From NCBI RefSeq assembly GCF_000519125.1, contig NZ_JAEX01000006.1, positions 112,845-176,844 on the forward strand: 64,000 nt of DNA. Direction: 5' to 3'. Source of the stretch: Desulfocurvus vexinensis DSM 17965. GTDB taxonomy: Bacteria; Desulfobacterota; Desulfovibrionia; Desulfovibrionales; Desulfovibrionaceae. Both the position numbers and the translations under genes were made by a program. The notes below the pieces were generated by a model that was not told the origin of the DNA, did not search any database, and saw only the letters and a program-made list of their open reading frames with translations. Below, piece by piece: positions 35,889 to 44,986 of this stretch (position 1 is the first letter of the stretch; the number at the start of each line of letters is the position of its first letter).

Positions 35889-37376
35889 ATGCCCGCCGAG
35901 CGCTTCCACTGCCTGACCCTGGGCTGCCGCATCAACCAGTACGAAACCCAGGCCCTGCGCGAAGCCTGGGCCGCCCTGGGGCTCACCGAAACCGGCGACC
36001 CGGGCCGGGCCGGAGTCATCCTGGTCAACTCCTGCGCGGTGACGGCCAAGGCCGTGGCCGGGCTGCGCGCGGCCCTGCGCAGGCTCGCGCGCCAGAGCCC
36101 CGGGGCCCGGCTGGTGCTCACGGGCTGCGCGGCCCAGGCCCACGGCGCCGAGCTGGCCCGGGCCTTCCCGGGGCTGGCCGTGGTGCCCCAGGCGCGCAAG
36201 GCCGAACTGCTGGCTGGCCCGCCCGGACCCCCGGGAGCGCCCGCCCTGACTGCCCCAAGCCCTGGCACCTCCCTCCCCGCGACCACCCGAGCCGCCGCAA
36301 CCGCCCCCGGCGCATTCGGCACCCCCGTCCCCGCCCCGGCTCCGCCCGGCGCCCGCCCGCCGGACCCCGCCGGGGCAGCTCCCGCCGCTGCCCCTGCCGC
36401 CCCGGCGCCGGGTGACGCCGCTCCCGGCCTTCTTGCCGCCCCCGCCGCCCCCCGGGCCTTCCCGCCCTTCGCCGTGCGCGGCTCGGCCCGGGCCCGGGCC
36501 GCAGTGATGGTCCAGGACGGCTGCTCCCAGGGCTGTGCCTACTGCATCGTGCCGCTGACGCGCGGCGGGCCGGTGAGCCGCGAGCCCGGGGCGGTGATCG
36601 CCGAGGTGGACGCCCTGTTCGCGGCGGGCTGGCGCGAGGCCGTGCTCTCGGGGGTCAACCTGCGCCAGTACGGCCTGGGCCAGGGCCGCGACTTCTGGGA
36701 CCTGCTGGCGGCGGTGGACGCCGCCCTGGCCCCGCGCTGGGCCGGGCGCGCGCGGCTGCGCCTGAGTTCGCTGGACCCCGCCCAGCTCGGCCCCAGGGCC
36801 CTGGACGTGCTGGGCGCCGCGCGGCTGGTCTGCCCGCATCTGCACCTGTCGCTGCAAAGCCTGGCCCCGGCGGTGCTGCGGCGCATGGGCCGGGGCCACT
36901 ACGGCCCCGAGGGCGTGGCCGACGCCGTGGCGGGCCTGGGGTCCATCTGGCCCGTTTTCGGCCTGGGAGCGGACATCCTGACCGGATTTCCCGGCGAAAC
37001 CGAAGACGAGTTCCGCCAGACGCTGGCGGGCTGCGCGAAACTCCCCCTTTCCTACGCGCACGTTTTCCCGTATTCTCCCAGGCCAGGCACGGCGGCGGCC
37101 CGCCTGCCCAGGCAGCTGCCCGGCCCGGAGAAGACCGCACGGGCAACGGCCCTGCGCGCCGTGGCCTGCGCCGCCAGCGAAGCCTTCGCCCGCCGTGCGG
37201 CGGCCCTGCCCGGGGTGGACGTGGTCCTGGAATACGGCGACCCGCGACGCGGCGTGAGCGAGCATTTCACGCCCTGCCGCCTGACCGGCCCGGCCCCCGG
37301 GGCCGCCCCGCGCGACCTGGTCCGCGCCCGGCCCGTGGCCGCACGCGGCGCGGAGCTGGACGTGGACCAGGCCTGA
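35889..37376 (+). CDS. MtaB-like tRNA methylthiotransferase with Pro/Ala insert
   Basis: This radical-SAM methylthiotransferase probably acts on tRNA (2-methylthio-t6A37, MtaB type). N-terminal cluster cysteines are Cys13 (TLGCRINQYET), Cys48 (VNSCAV) and Cys79 (TGCAAQ). The radical-SAM CxxxCxxC is Cys211, Cys215, Cys218 (QDGCSQGCAYCIVPL). Conserved GADILTGFPGETEDEF follows. Between the two domains sits an unusual Pro/Ala/Gly insert at about residues 109-192 (codons 36213-36464), far longer than the usual linker. The C-terminal TRAM-like domain looks short, with a CRLTGPAPG segment. Start ATG 35889, two bases after mnmA's stop. Confidence 0.85.
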   Translation: MPAERFHCLTLGCRINQYETQALREAWAALGLTETGDPGRAGVILVNSCAVTAKAVAGLRAALRRLARQSPGARLVLTGCAAQAHGAELARAFPGLAVVPQARKAELLAGPPGPPGAPALTAPSPGTSLPATTRAAATAPGAFGTPVPAPAPPGARPPDPAGAAPAAAPAAPAPGDAAPGLLAAPAAPRAFPPFAVRGSARARAAVMVQDGCSQGCAYCIVPLTRGGPVSREPGAVIAEVDALFAAGWREAVLSGVNLRQYGLGQGRDFWDLLAAVDAALAPRWAGRARLRLSSLDPAQLGPRALDVLGAARLVCPHLHLSLQSLAPAVLRRMGRGHYGPEGVADAVAGLGSIWPVFGLGADILTGFPGETEDEFRQTLAGCAKLPLSYAHVFPYSPRPGTAAARLPRQLPGPEKTARATALRAVACAASEAFARRAAALPGVDVVLEYGDPRRGVSEHFTPCRLTGPAPGAAPRDLVRARPVAARGAELDVDQA

Positions 37377-37448
37377 CCCCCGGCCCGGCCCGGGCGAGAA
37401 CGACACGCACACCACCCGCCCCACGGCGGAAACCCCACAGGAACCACC

Positions 37449-38330
37449 ATGTTGAAAAGCATGACCGGATTTGGCCGCTTCCTCCTGCAAGACAAGGACT
37501 GGGCCCAGGACTGGGAGATCAGGAGCGTCAACGGCCGCCACCTGGACATTAAATGGCGCCTGCCCGCCAACGTGCGCTCCCTGGAAACGCGCCTGGAGCG
37601 CGTGGTGCGCGAGGTGGCCACGCGCGGGCGGGTCAACATCGGCCTGAACCTGCAAATCTCGCGGCCCGAGCTTCTGGGCATGCAGCTCAACGTGCCCCTG
37701 GCCGAGGCCATGTTCGCGCAGGTGGAGCGCCTGGCCACGCGCATGGAATACTCCTTCAAGCCCGACTTCTCGCGCCTGCTGGGCCTGGGCTTTCTCTGGG
37801 ACGACACCAGCGGCGAGCCCGCCCGCGAGCTGACCGAGGGCCTGGAGCGCGGCCTGCGCGCCGCCCTGGACGACTGGGACCAGTCGCGCCTGGCCGAGGG
37901 CGCCGCCCTGCGCAAGGACTTGGCCCACCGCCTGATCCGCCTGGGCGAATGGCTGGTCCAGCTGCGCGAGCGCACCCCGCAGGTCAAGCTGGAGCGCTTC
38001 GAGGCCCTGGAGGGCCGCATCCAGCAGATGCTCGACCGCTACCGCATCGACCTGGACCAGGACCGCCTGCTCCAGGAAATCGCCGTGCTCTCGGACAAGC
38101 TCGACGTATCCGAGGAGCTGACGCGCCTGGGCGCGCACCTGGAAACCCTGGCCGCGGTGCTCGACGACGGCGCCGACGCGGGCAAGCGCCTGGATTTCGT
38201 GCTCCAGGAGTGCTTCCGCGAGATCAACACCTGCGGCAACAAGGCCCAGGACACCGCCGTCAGCCGCATCGTGGTGGACTTCAAGGCCGAACTGGAAAAG
38301 TGCCGCGAGCAGGTGCAGAACATCGAATAG
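37449..38330 (+). CDS. YicC-family endoribonuclease
   Basis: The 293 residues begin LKSMTGFGRFLLQDKDW and contain SVNGRHLDIKWRLP, an Arg-rich RVNIGLNL strand, and the C-terminal conserved RLDFVLQECFREINTCGNKAQD followed by DFKAELEKCREQVQNIE, the hallmarks of the YicC/DUF1732 family. E. coli YicC is an endoribonuclease that promotes decay of the RyhB sRNA; which RNAs are cut here is unknown. It is the first gene of a tight cluster with remA, gmk and pyrF. Confidence 0.92.
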   Translation: MLKSMTGFGRFLLQDKDWAQDWEIRSVNGRHLDIKWRLPANVRSLETRLERVVREVATRGRVNIGLNLQISRPELLGMQLNVPLAEAMFAQVERLATRMEYSFKPDFSRLLGLGFLWDDTSGEPARELTEGLERGLRAALDDWDQSRLAEGAALRKDLAHRLIRLGEWLVQLRERTPQVKLERFEALEGRIQQMLDRYRIDLDQDRLLQEIAVLSDKLDVSEELTRLGAHLETLAAVLDDGADAGKRLDFVLQECFREINTCGNKAQDTAVSRIVVDFKAELEKCREQVQNIE

Positions 38331-38363
38331 CGCGCCCCGCGCGCCAAGCCGCAAGGAACGGAC

Positions 38364-38613
38364 ATGAAAAGCTCAGGACTGCTCAACATCGGCTTCGGCA
38401 ACTTCGTGGTCTCCAACCGCGTCATCGCCATCGTCAACCCCTCGTCCTCGCCCATGCGCCGCCTGCGCGAGGATGCCCGCCAGGCCGGGCGGCTCATCGA
38501 CGCCACCCAGGGCCGCAAGACGCGCTCGATCATCGTCTCGGACTCCAACCACGTGGTGCTCTCGGCCATCCAGGCCGAGACCATCGGCCAGCGCTTCAGC
38601 CAGGAGGGCGACG

Positions 38614-38621
<8 letters not shown>
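38364..38621 (+). CDS. RemA-like (DUF370) regulatory protein
   Basis: The 85-residue protein matches the RemA/DUF370 family: [25 protein letters not shown], then [27 protein letters not shown]. In Bacillus, RemA is a DNA-binding activator of matrix genes; in other phyla it often lies, as here, between yicC and gmk with unknown role. The family forms ring-like oligomers with basic loops, and KTR here may contact DNA. The gene overlaps the gmk start by eight bases, so the two are probably translationally coupled. Confidence 0.9.
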
Positions 38622-39227
<606 letters not shown>

Positions 39228-39231
<4 letters not shown>

Positions 39232-39944
39232 GGCGCGCCATGGCCGAGCTCGTCGTCGCCCTGGACCTGCCCGACAAGGCCAGCGCCCTGGCCATGGCCG
39301 CCCGTCTGGCGGGCACCGTGACCTGGGTCAAGGTCGGCCTGGAGCTGTACACCGCCCAGGGCCCGGACGTGGTCGCGGCCCTCAAGGGCCTGGGCTTCAA
39401 GGTCTTTCTGGACCTGAAATTCCTGGACATCCCCAACACCGTGCGCGGGGCGGTGCGTAGCGCCGTGGGCGCCGGGGCGGACATGCTCAACGTCCACGCC
39501 AGCGGCGGGGCGCGCATGATGCATGCCGCGCGCCAGGGCCTGGACGAGGCCTCCGCCCCCGGGGCCGCGCCGCTGCTGCTGGCCGTGACGGTGCTGACCA
39601 GCATGGACGAGCGCGACCTGCCCCTGGGGCCGGGGCGCACGGTGGCCGACCTGGTGCTCGACCTGGCCCGGGCCACGCGCGAGGCCGGGCTGCACGGGGT
39701 GGTCTGCTCGGGGCACGAGGCCCGGGCGGTGAAGGCCGCCTGCGGACCGGGCTTCCTCTGCCTGACCCCCGGCATCCGCCCCGCCGGGGCCGACGACGAC
39801 CAGCGCCGGGTGATGACCCCGGCCATGGCCGTGGCCGCCGGGGCGGATTTCCTGGTGGCCGGGCGCCCCGTGACCCAGGCTGCGGACCCGCAAGCCGCCG
39901 CCCTTTCTTTTCTTGAACAAATGCGTCAATCCGGCGTAAGGTAG
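39228..39944 (+). CDS. pyrF: Orotidine 5'-phosphate decarboxylase
   Basis: PyrF makes UMP, the last step of de novo pyrimidine synthesis. The 238 residues form a TIM barrel with [21 protein letters not shown] and the catalytic [14 protein letters not shown] (Asp62, Lys64, Asp67), ending [19 protein letters not shown] and FLVAGRPVT. Either ATG 39228 (ATGA overlap) or ATG 39240 could be used; the family usually begins just before the VALD strand. The overlap argues for coupling with gmk. Confidence 0.94.
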
Positions 39945-39948
39945 GCCC

Positions 39949-40905
39949 ATGACGGACGAAACGACCAAGGACACGCCGCCTCCCGTGGGCCCCGCCGCTG
40001 CCGTGGGCCCCGCCGCACCCGACGGCCCCGCCGCACCCGTGGGCGGGCCCGCGCCCCGGCGCGCCGAGGGCGCCGAGCACAAGGAGAAGATCTCCGGCGT
40101 GTTCTCGACCCAGATCGTGCAGCGCGTGGGCACCGGCACCACCTCGCGCAAGACGGTCAAGAAGTCCTTCTGGTTCGTCAAGCAGCTGGACGACGGCAAC
40201 GTCGAGATCCAGCCCCTGAACATGAACTACGTGCCCTCCGGCCCCAAGCGCCGCGTGCCCACCGAAGACTTCCTGGAAAAGTTCTCCCCCGAGCCCGAGT
40301 TCTACATCTCCACCGTCTACCCCAAGATGAAGGAGCTGTCGGACACCGTGGCCAAGGGCGAAAAGCACCGCGAAAAGGGCGAAACCTTCAGCGCCGAGAT
40401 GGAGTTCAGCACCGCCCTGACCATCGACGAGGAGAACATCCGCGCCAACTTCGGCCTGGGCCTGACCTACCTCGACCGCGGCGACGACACGCGGGCCAAC
40501 GACATCTTCGAGCGGCTGGTGAAGCTCGACGCGGCCTTCGAGCCCGAACACAAGCACCTGTTCAACGAGTTCGGCATCAACCTGCGCAAGAACAAGATGT
40601 ACGAACAGTCCGTGGAATACTACGAGCGGGCCATGGAGCTTTCGGACCGCGACGAGCACCTGCACTACAACGTGGCCCGCGCCTACTACGAGAAGGAACT
40701 CTTCGCCCAGGCCTTCAAGAGCCTGACCCGGGCCCTGGAGCTGAACCCCGGCTTCGCCGAGGCCGAGCAGTTCCGCAAGTTCCTGCTGGACAAGGGCCTG
40801 GTGGACACGCACGGCAACCAGATCAGCGGGGCGACCCTGCCCCAGCCCGCCCAGCGCAAGAAGGCCAAGAAGAATCCCTCCACCAGCTACGACATGAACT
40901 TCTAG
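39949..40905 (+). CDS. Tetratricopeptide-repeat protein, function unknown
   Basis: The 318-residue protein has a 45-residue Pro/Ala linker at the N-terminus (no signal peptide), then a conserved block (ISGVFSTQIVQRVGTGTTSRKTVKKSF and LNMNYVPSGPKRRVP). About four TPRs follow (KGETFSAEMEFSTALTIDEEN, ANFGLGLTYLDRGDD, NMYEQSVEYYERAMELS, HYNVARAYYEKELFAQAFKSL). The C-terminus is basic. I know similar TPR proteins near the gmk-pyrF region in Desulfovibrio-like genomes, but the function is not established. It starts four bases after pyrF's stop and is probably cotranscribed. Confidence 0.78.
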   Translation: MTDETTKDTPPPVGPAAAVGPAAPDGPAAPVGGPAPRRAEGAEHKEKISGVFSTQIVQRVGTGTTSRKTVKKSFWFVKQLDDGNVEIQPLNMNYVPSGPKRRVPTEDFLEKFSPEPEFYISTVYPKMKELSDTVAKGEKHREKGETFSAEMEFSTALTIDEENIRANFGLGLTYLDRGDDTRANDIFERLVKLDAAFEPEHKHLFNEFGINLRKNKMYEQSVEYYERAMELSDRDEHLHYNVARAYYEKELFAQAFKSLTRALELNPGFAEAEQFRKFLLDKGLVDTHGNQISGATLPQPAQRKKAKKNPSTSYDMNF

Positions 40906-40977
40906 CCCGGGTGCCCCGGGCCGCCCGGCGGCCCCGCTTGCGGCCGCCGCCCGGGCCCCCAGCCTCCCCCCGCCGCC

Positions 40978-42675
40978 ATGAAACAGAACTGGACCCCCCG
41001 CCCCGCGCCCCCGGAGCCCGCCGAGCTGTCCGACTGGGCCCGGCGCCTGGAGGTCAGCCCGCTCATCGCCAGCCTGCTCTGGCGGCGCGGGCTCACCTCC
41101 CTGGCCGAGATGGACGTGTATCTGAGCCCGGGCCTGCGCCACCTGAGCCCCCCGGGCTCCCTGCCCGGGCTGACCGAGGCCGCCGCCGTGCTGGCCCAGG
41201 GTCTGGCCGAGGGCCGCACCCTGTGCGTGTGGGGCGACTACGACGTGGACGGCGTGACCGCAACGGCCCTGGTCACGGATTTCCTGGCCCGGCGGGGCCT
41301 TGCCGCCCGCCATTTCCTGCCCCACCGCGTGCAGGACGGCTACGGCCTGAGCCGCGAGGGCATCGAGGCCCTGGCCGCCCAGGGCGTGGACCTGCTGCTC
41401 ACCGTGGACTGCGGCGTCACCAGCCACGCCGAGATCGCCCGCGCCCGCGAGCTGGGCATGACCGTGGTGGTCACCGACCACCACCTGCCCGGGCCCGAGG
41501 GGCCGCCCCCGGCCCACGCCGTGGCCAACCCGCGCCTGGGGCCCTGCCCCTGCCCGGACCTGGCCGGGGTCGGCGTGGCCTTCCTGCTCATGGCCGCCGT
41601 CAACCGCCTGCTGCCCGGCGAGCCCGTGGACATGCGCCCCCTGCTGGACCTGGTGGCCCTGGGCACGGTGGCCGACGTGGTGCGCCTGCAGGGGGAGAAC
41701 CGCATCCTGGTCAAGAACGGGCTGCTGCTCATCGCCGAGGCCCGCCGCCCGGGCATCGCCGCCCTCAAGGAGGCCAGCGGCTACGCCCCGGGGGTGGAGC
41801 TGGGCGCCGGGCAGGTGGGCTTCTCCCTGGCCCCGCGCATCAACGCCGCCGGGCGCATGGACCACGCCCAGGCCGCCCTGGACCTGCTCCTGGCGCCGGA
41901 CTACGAGACCGCCCGCCCCCTGGCCGGGCGCCTGGACGCCCTGAACAGCAAGCGCCGGGGCCAGGAGGACGCCATCCTGGCCGAGGCCCTGGCCCAGGCC
42001 GAGACCTTCCCGGACAGCCCGGGGCTGGTGCTCTTCGCGCCCCACTGGCACCCGGGGGTCATCGGCATCGTGGCCTCGCGGCTGGTGGAGCGCCACTACA
42101 GGCCGACGCTGGTGCTGTGCGAGGAGGACGGCAGGATCAAGGGCTCGGGGCGCAGCACCCGCGAATTCGACCTGCACCGGGGCCTGGGGGAGTGCGCCGC
42201 GCTGCTGGAGCGCTTCGGCGGCCACAAGCAGGCCGCCGGGCTGGCCCTGGCGCCGGACAACCTGGACGCCCTGCGCACGCGCTTCAACGAGGCCGTGACC
42301 GCCCAGTGCGGCCCCGCGCCCTTGACCCCGACCCTGCTGGTGGACGCCGAGCTGCCCCTTGGCGCCATCAGCTTCGACCTGCTCAAGGAGCTGGAAATGC
42401 TCCAGCCCTTCGGCCCGGCCAACGCGGAGCCCGTGTTCACCTCGCCGCCGGTGAAGGTCCGCGACCTGCGCGTGTTCGGCAAGGACCACGTCAAGCTCTC
42501 GCTCATGGACCAGACCAGCGGCACCATCCTCCAGGCCAAGGCCTGGCGCCAGGCCGCGCACATGCCCCAGACCCTGCGCGGCCAGACCATCCGCGTGGCC
42601 TTCTGCCCCAAGATCGACCGCTACCAGGGCACGGCCAGCATCGAGCTGCTGCTCAAGGACTGGCAGCCGGCGTAG
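40978..42675 (+). CDS. recJ: Single-stranded-DNA exonuclease RecJ
   Basis: RecJ degrades single-stranded DNA 5' to 3' in recombination and repair. The 565 residues carry the DHH motifs VWGDYDVDGVTATALVTD and VTDHHLPGP, with LTVDCGVTSHAE and LGTVADVV. The C-terminal DHHA1 and OB regions show GSGRSTREFDLHRGL and FGGHKQAAGLALA, the latter matching RecJ. Length is typical. There is no good ribosome-binding site before the ATG, so the start may lie elsewhere; the first 20 residues are not strongly conserved. Confidence 0.93.
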   Translation: MKQNWTPRPAPPEPAELSDWARRLEVSPLIASLLWRRGLTSLAEMDVYLSPGLRHLSPPGSLPGLTEAAAVLAQGLAEGRTLCVWGDYDVDGVTATALVTDFLARRGLAARHFLPHRVQDGYGLSREGIEALAAQGVDLLLTVDCGVTSHAEIARARELGMTVVVTDHHLPGPEGPPPAHAVANPRLGPCPCPDLAGVGVAFLLMAAVNRLLPGEPVDMRPLLDLVALGTVADVVRLQGENRILVKNGLLLIAEARRPGIAALKEASGYAPGVELGAGQVGFSLAPRINAAGRMDHAQAALDLLLAPDYETARPLAGRLDALNSKRRGQEDAILAEALAQAETFPDSPGLVLFAPHWHPGVIGIVASRLVERHYRPTLVLCEEDGRIKGSGRSTREFDLHRGLGECAALLERFGGHKQAAGLALAPDNLDALRTRFNEAVTAQCGPAPLTPTLLVDAELPLGAISFDLLKELEMLQPFGPANAEPVFTSPPVKVRDLRVFGKDHVKLSLMDQTSGTILQAKAWRQAAHMPQTLRGQTIRVAFCPKIDRYQGTASIELLLKDWQPA

Positions 42676-42732
42676 GGCGCAGGCGGCGCCCCCCCCCCGC
42701 CCGGGGCGCGGGAGCGGCGAACGCAGGGCGCG

Positions 42733-42758
42733 AAAAAGGGCGGCCAGAGCCGCCCTTT
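42733..42758. terminator. Bidirectional terminator between recJ and the DUF2059 gene
   Basis: A 10-bp stem (AAAGGGCGGC, loop CAGA, arm GCCGCCCTTT) has a T-rich end on the plus side (TTTCT) and five T on the minus side (A5 at 42733-42737), so it can serve both converging genes. Confidence 0.8.
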
Positions 42759-42821
42759 CTGCATCCCCGGCGCGCGCCGTGCCGGGTCGTGCCCGCCGTA
42801 TCGCCGCGCCCCCGCGCAGCG

Positions 42822-43364
42822 TCATTTCCCGCGCAGGTCCAGCCCGTGCTCGTCCTTCAGGCGCTGGAAGACGCGGGGCAGCACGCGCCCGGCCATGTCC
42901 ATGCCGACCTTGGCGCCCACCTGCTGGCTGTCGCGCATGACCTGGGGGATGAGCCCCACGGTCTTGCGCATCACCGGCTTCTGGTACAGCGCGATCATCT
43001 CCCGGACCTCCTCGGCGCTCAGGTAGCGGCCCCAGACCTGGCCGATGGTCGCGACCACCTCGCGCACGAAGGCACCCTGCTCGCGCTGGAACTCCTCCTG
43101 GACCGTGGTGAACACATAGTCCGGCAGCTCGGGATGCTTCTTGCGCAGGGCCGCGACCATCTGCTGCTGCATGAGCCCGAACAGCTCGGAGGCCATCTGG
43201 GCGCCGCCCGAGAGTTCTGCCAGCCGGGCCAGGTCGTCCTGGCTGGCGGGGGCGGCCAGGGCCGCGCGCGGCGCCGGGCCCAGGGCCAGGGCGGCCAGCA
43301 GCACCAGGGCCGCCCACGCGGCCCGGGCCGAAAAATGCGTGCACGAAACGCGACAGCTCAACAT
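42822..43364 (-). CDS. DUF2059-family secreted protein
   Basis: The 180 residues begin with a long signal sequence (hydrophobic stretch to about 37, ending LAAPAS) and contain the DUF2059 region: helical LARLAELSGGAQMASELFGLMQQQ, then FVREVVATIGQVWGRYLSAEEVREMIALYQKPVMRK and IPQVMRDSQQVG. The family forms small periplasmic helical bundles of unknown function in many Proteobacteria. The ATG has a GAGGAGGAG site. It follows lipA at 107 bases and may be in its own unit. Confidence 0.82.
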   Translation of the reverse strand: MLSCRVSCTHFSARAAWAALVLLAALALGPAPRAALAAPASQDDLARLAELSGGAQMASELFGLMQQQMVAALRKKHPELPDYVFTTVQEEFQREQGAFVREVVATIGQVWGRYLSAEEVREMIALYQKPVMRKTVGLIPQVMRDSQQVGAKVGMDMAGRVLPRVFQRLKDEHGLDLRGK

Positions 43365-43471
43365 CCACTCCTCCTCAGGGTTCCCCCCGTTGCCCCTGGG
43401 CAGACGGCGCGGGCAGACGACCTCCGGCGGCGCGGCCCGGAACGCCCGGGCGCGCCAGGGCCGGACCGGTA

Positions 43472-44338
43472 TCAGGCGAAAAGGGCCGCGTTGTACGAGC
43501 TGCGCACGCGCGGGGCGGCGTAGACGTGGGGGATGCCCAGTTCCGCACCCAGGGCGGCCAGGGCCTCGAACTCCGCCGGGGGCACCCAGCGCGCCACCTC
43601 GGGGTGCGCGGCGCTGGGGCGCATGTACTGGCCGATGGTCACGATATCCACCCCCACCCCGGCCAGGCGCTCCAGCAGGCGGCGGACCTGGGCGTCGGTC
43701 TCGCCCAGGCCGAGCATCAGCCCGCTCTTGGACGTCACCCCGGCGGCCTTGACCCGCGCAAGCAGCTCCAGGCTCTGCTCGAACCCGGCCTGGGGCCGGA
43801 TGGCCGCGTACAGCTCGGGCACGGTCTCCACGTTGTGGTTGATGATCTGCGGCGCGGCAGCGACCACCGTGGCCAGGGCCTCCGCATCGCCGCGCAGGTC
43901 GGGGATGAGCACCTCCACGGTGCAGCGCGGCATCCGGGCGCGCACGGCGGCGATGGTCGCCGCGAAATGCGCGGCCCCGCCGTCGGGCAGGTCGTCGCGG
44001 GTCACGGAGGTGATGACCACATGGCGCAGGCCCAGGCGCGCGGCGGCCTCGGCCACGCGGGCGGGCTCGCCGGGGTCCAGGGGTTCCACGCGGCCCAGGC
44101 CGATGTTGCAGAAGGCGCAGGCGCGCGTGCAGTGGCGGCCCATGATGAGGAACGTGGCCACGTTGCGCGAGAAGCATTCGTAGATGTTCGGGCATTTGGC
44201 GCCCTGGCACACGGTGTTCAGCCCCAGGTCGCGCAACAGGCTCCCGGTGCGGGCGAAGGCCGGGTCGCTGGGCAGCGTGACCCTAAGCCACTCGGGAATG
44301 CGGCTCGAACACCGCGCGGAACTCCTGGGCGAGGACAT
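43472..44338 (-). CDS. lipA: Lipoyl synthase LipA
   Basis: LipA inserts two sulfurs into octanoyl groups on lipoyl domains using two 4Fe-4S clusters and SAM. The 288 residues show the auxiliary-cluster cysteines Cys44, Cys49, Cys55 ([12 protein letters not shown]), radical-SAM Cys70, Cys74, Cys77 (HCTRACAFC) and the C-terminal RVRSSYNA serine that ligates the auxiliary cluster. The ATG (44338) lies 56 bases inside the 3' end of lipB, so the pair is translationally coupled; the [10 protein letters not shown] start of the fold begins soon after. Confidence 0.95.
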   Translation of the reverse strand: MSSPRSSARCSSRIPEWLRVTLPSDPAFARTGSLLRDLGLNTVCQGAKCPNIYECFSRNVATFLIMGRHCTRACAFCNIGLGRVEPLDPGEPARVAEAAARLGLRHVVITSVTRDDLPDGGAAHFAATIAAVRARMPRCTVEVLIPDLRGDAEALATVVAAAPQIINHNVETVPELYAAIRPQAGFEQSLELLARVKAAGVTSKSGLMLGLGETDAQVRRLLERLAGVGVDIVTIGQYMRPSAAHPEVARWVPPAEFEALAALGAELGIPHVYAAPRVRSSYNAALFA

Positions 44339-44960
44339 CCTTCATCTCCTGCATGTCTGGAAAATGGGGCGCGTCCGGGGCGTCCGGGGCGCCGCCCCGG
44401 GCCTCCAGCTCGCCGTGCACCGACGCGGGCCGCGCATCGGCCAGCCCGCACAGGGTGATCAGGTCGAACAGGGCCGTGTCGCGGGCCACGTTGAGGGCCA
44501 GGCCGTGGTAGGTCACCCAACGCTTCACGGCGATGCCCATGGAGCAGATCTTGCCCGAGGCCGTCCAGACCCCGGGGCGGCCCGGCGCGCGCCCGGCGGC
44601 CACGCCCACCCGCGCCAGGGCGCGGATGACGGCCTCCTCCATGTCGTGGAAGAAGCTGCGCACCCCGCCGGGGCGGCGGTCCAGCCGGAACACGGGGTAG
44701 GCCACGAGCTGGCCGGGGAAATGGCAGGTGATGTTGCCCCCGCGCGAGACGGGCACCAGCTCGATGCCCCGGGCGGCCAGGAACTCCGGAGGCACATGCA
44801 GGTTCTCCAGGCCCCCGCCCGTGCCCAGGGTGATGACCGGCGGGTGTTCGAGCAGGAACAGGGTGTCCGGCGCCTGCCCGGCCAGCACCTGGGCGTGGCG
44901 CTCGAGCTGGCGGTCCTGGGCCTGCCGGTAGGGCACAAGGCCCAGATCCACGATCTCCAT
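44283..44960 (-). CDS. lipB: Octanoyltransferase LipB
   Basis: LipB transfers octanoate from acyl carrier protein to lipoyl domains. The 225 residues have [58 protein letters not shown] and [10 protein letters not shown]. The catalytic pair is Lys137 (GKICSMG) and Cys171 (LITLCGL), with the 34-residue spacing known from the family. The ATG at 44960 has a GGAG site; an in-frame TTG ten codons earlier lacks one. It shares 56 bases with lipA and follows the RACo-like gene by 26 bases. Confidence 0.94.
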   Translation of the reverse strand: MEIVDLGLVPYRQAQDRQLERHAQVLAGQAPDTLFLLEHPPVITLGTGGGLENLHVPPEFLAARGIELVPVSRGGNITCHFPGQLVAYPVFRLDRRPGGVRSFFHDMEEAVIRALARVGVAAGRAPGRPGVWTASGKICSMGIAVKRWVTYHGLALNVARDTALFDLITLCGLADARPASVHGELEARGGAPDAPDAPHFPDMQEMKDVLAQEFRAVFEPHSRVA

Positions 44961-44986
44961 CAAAGGGGCTCCACGGCTTCGCAACC

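Noticed and set aside
39487..43368. A 1293-codon open frame on the minus strand opposite pyrF, the TPR gene and recJ
   Set aside because: It is low-complexity Gly/Ala/Arg, has no domain and lies antisense to firm genes; GC-rich third positions produce such frames.
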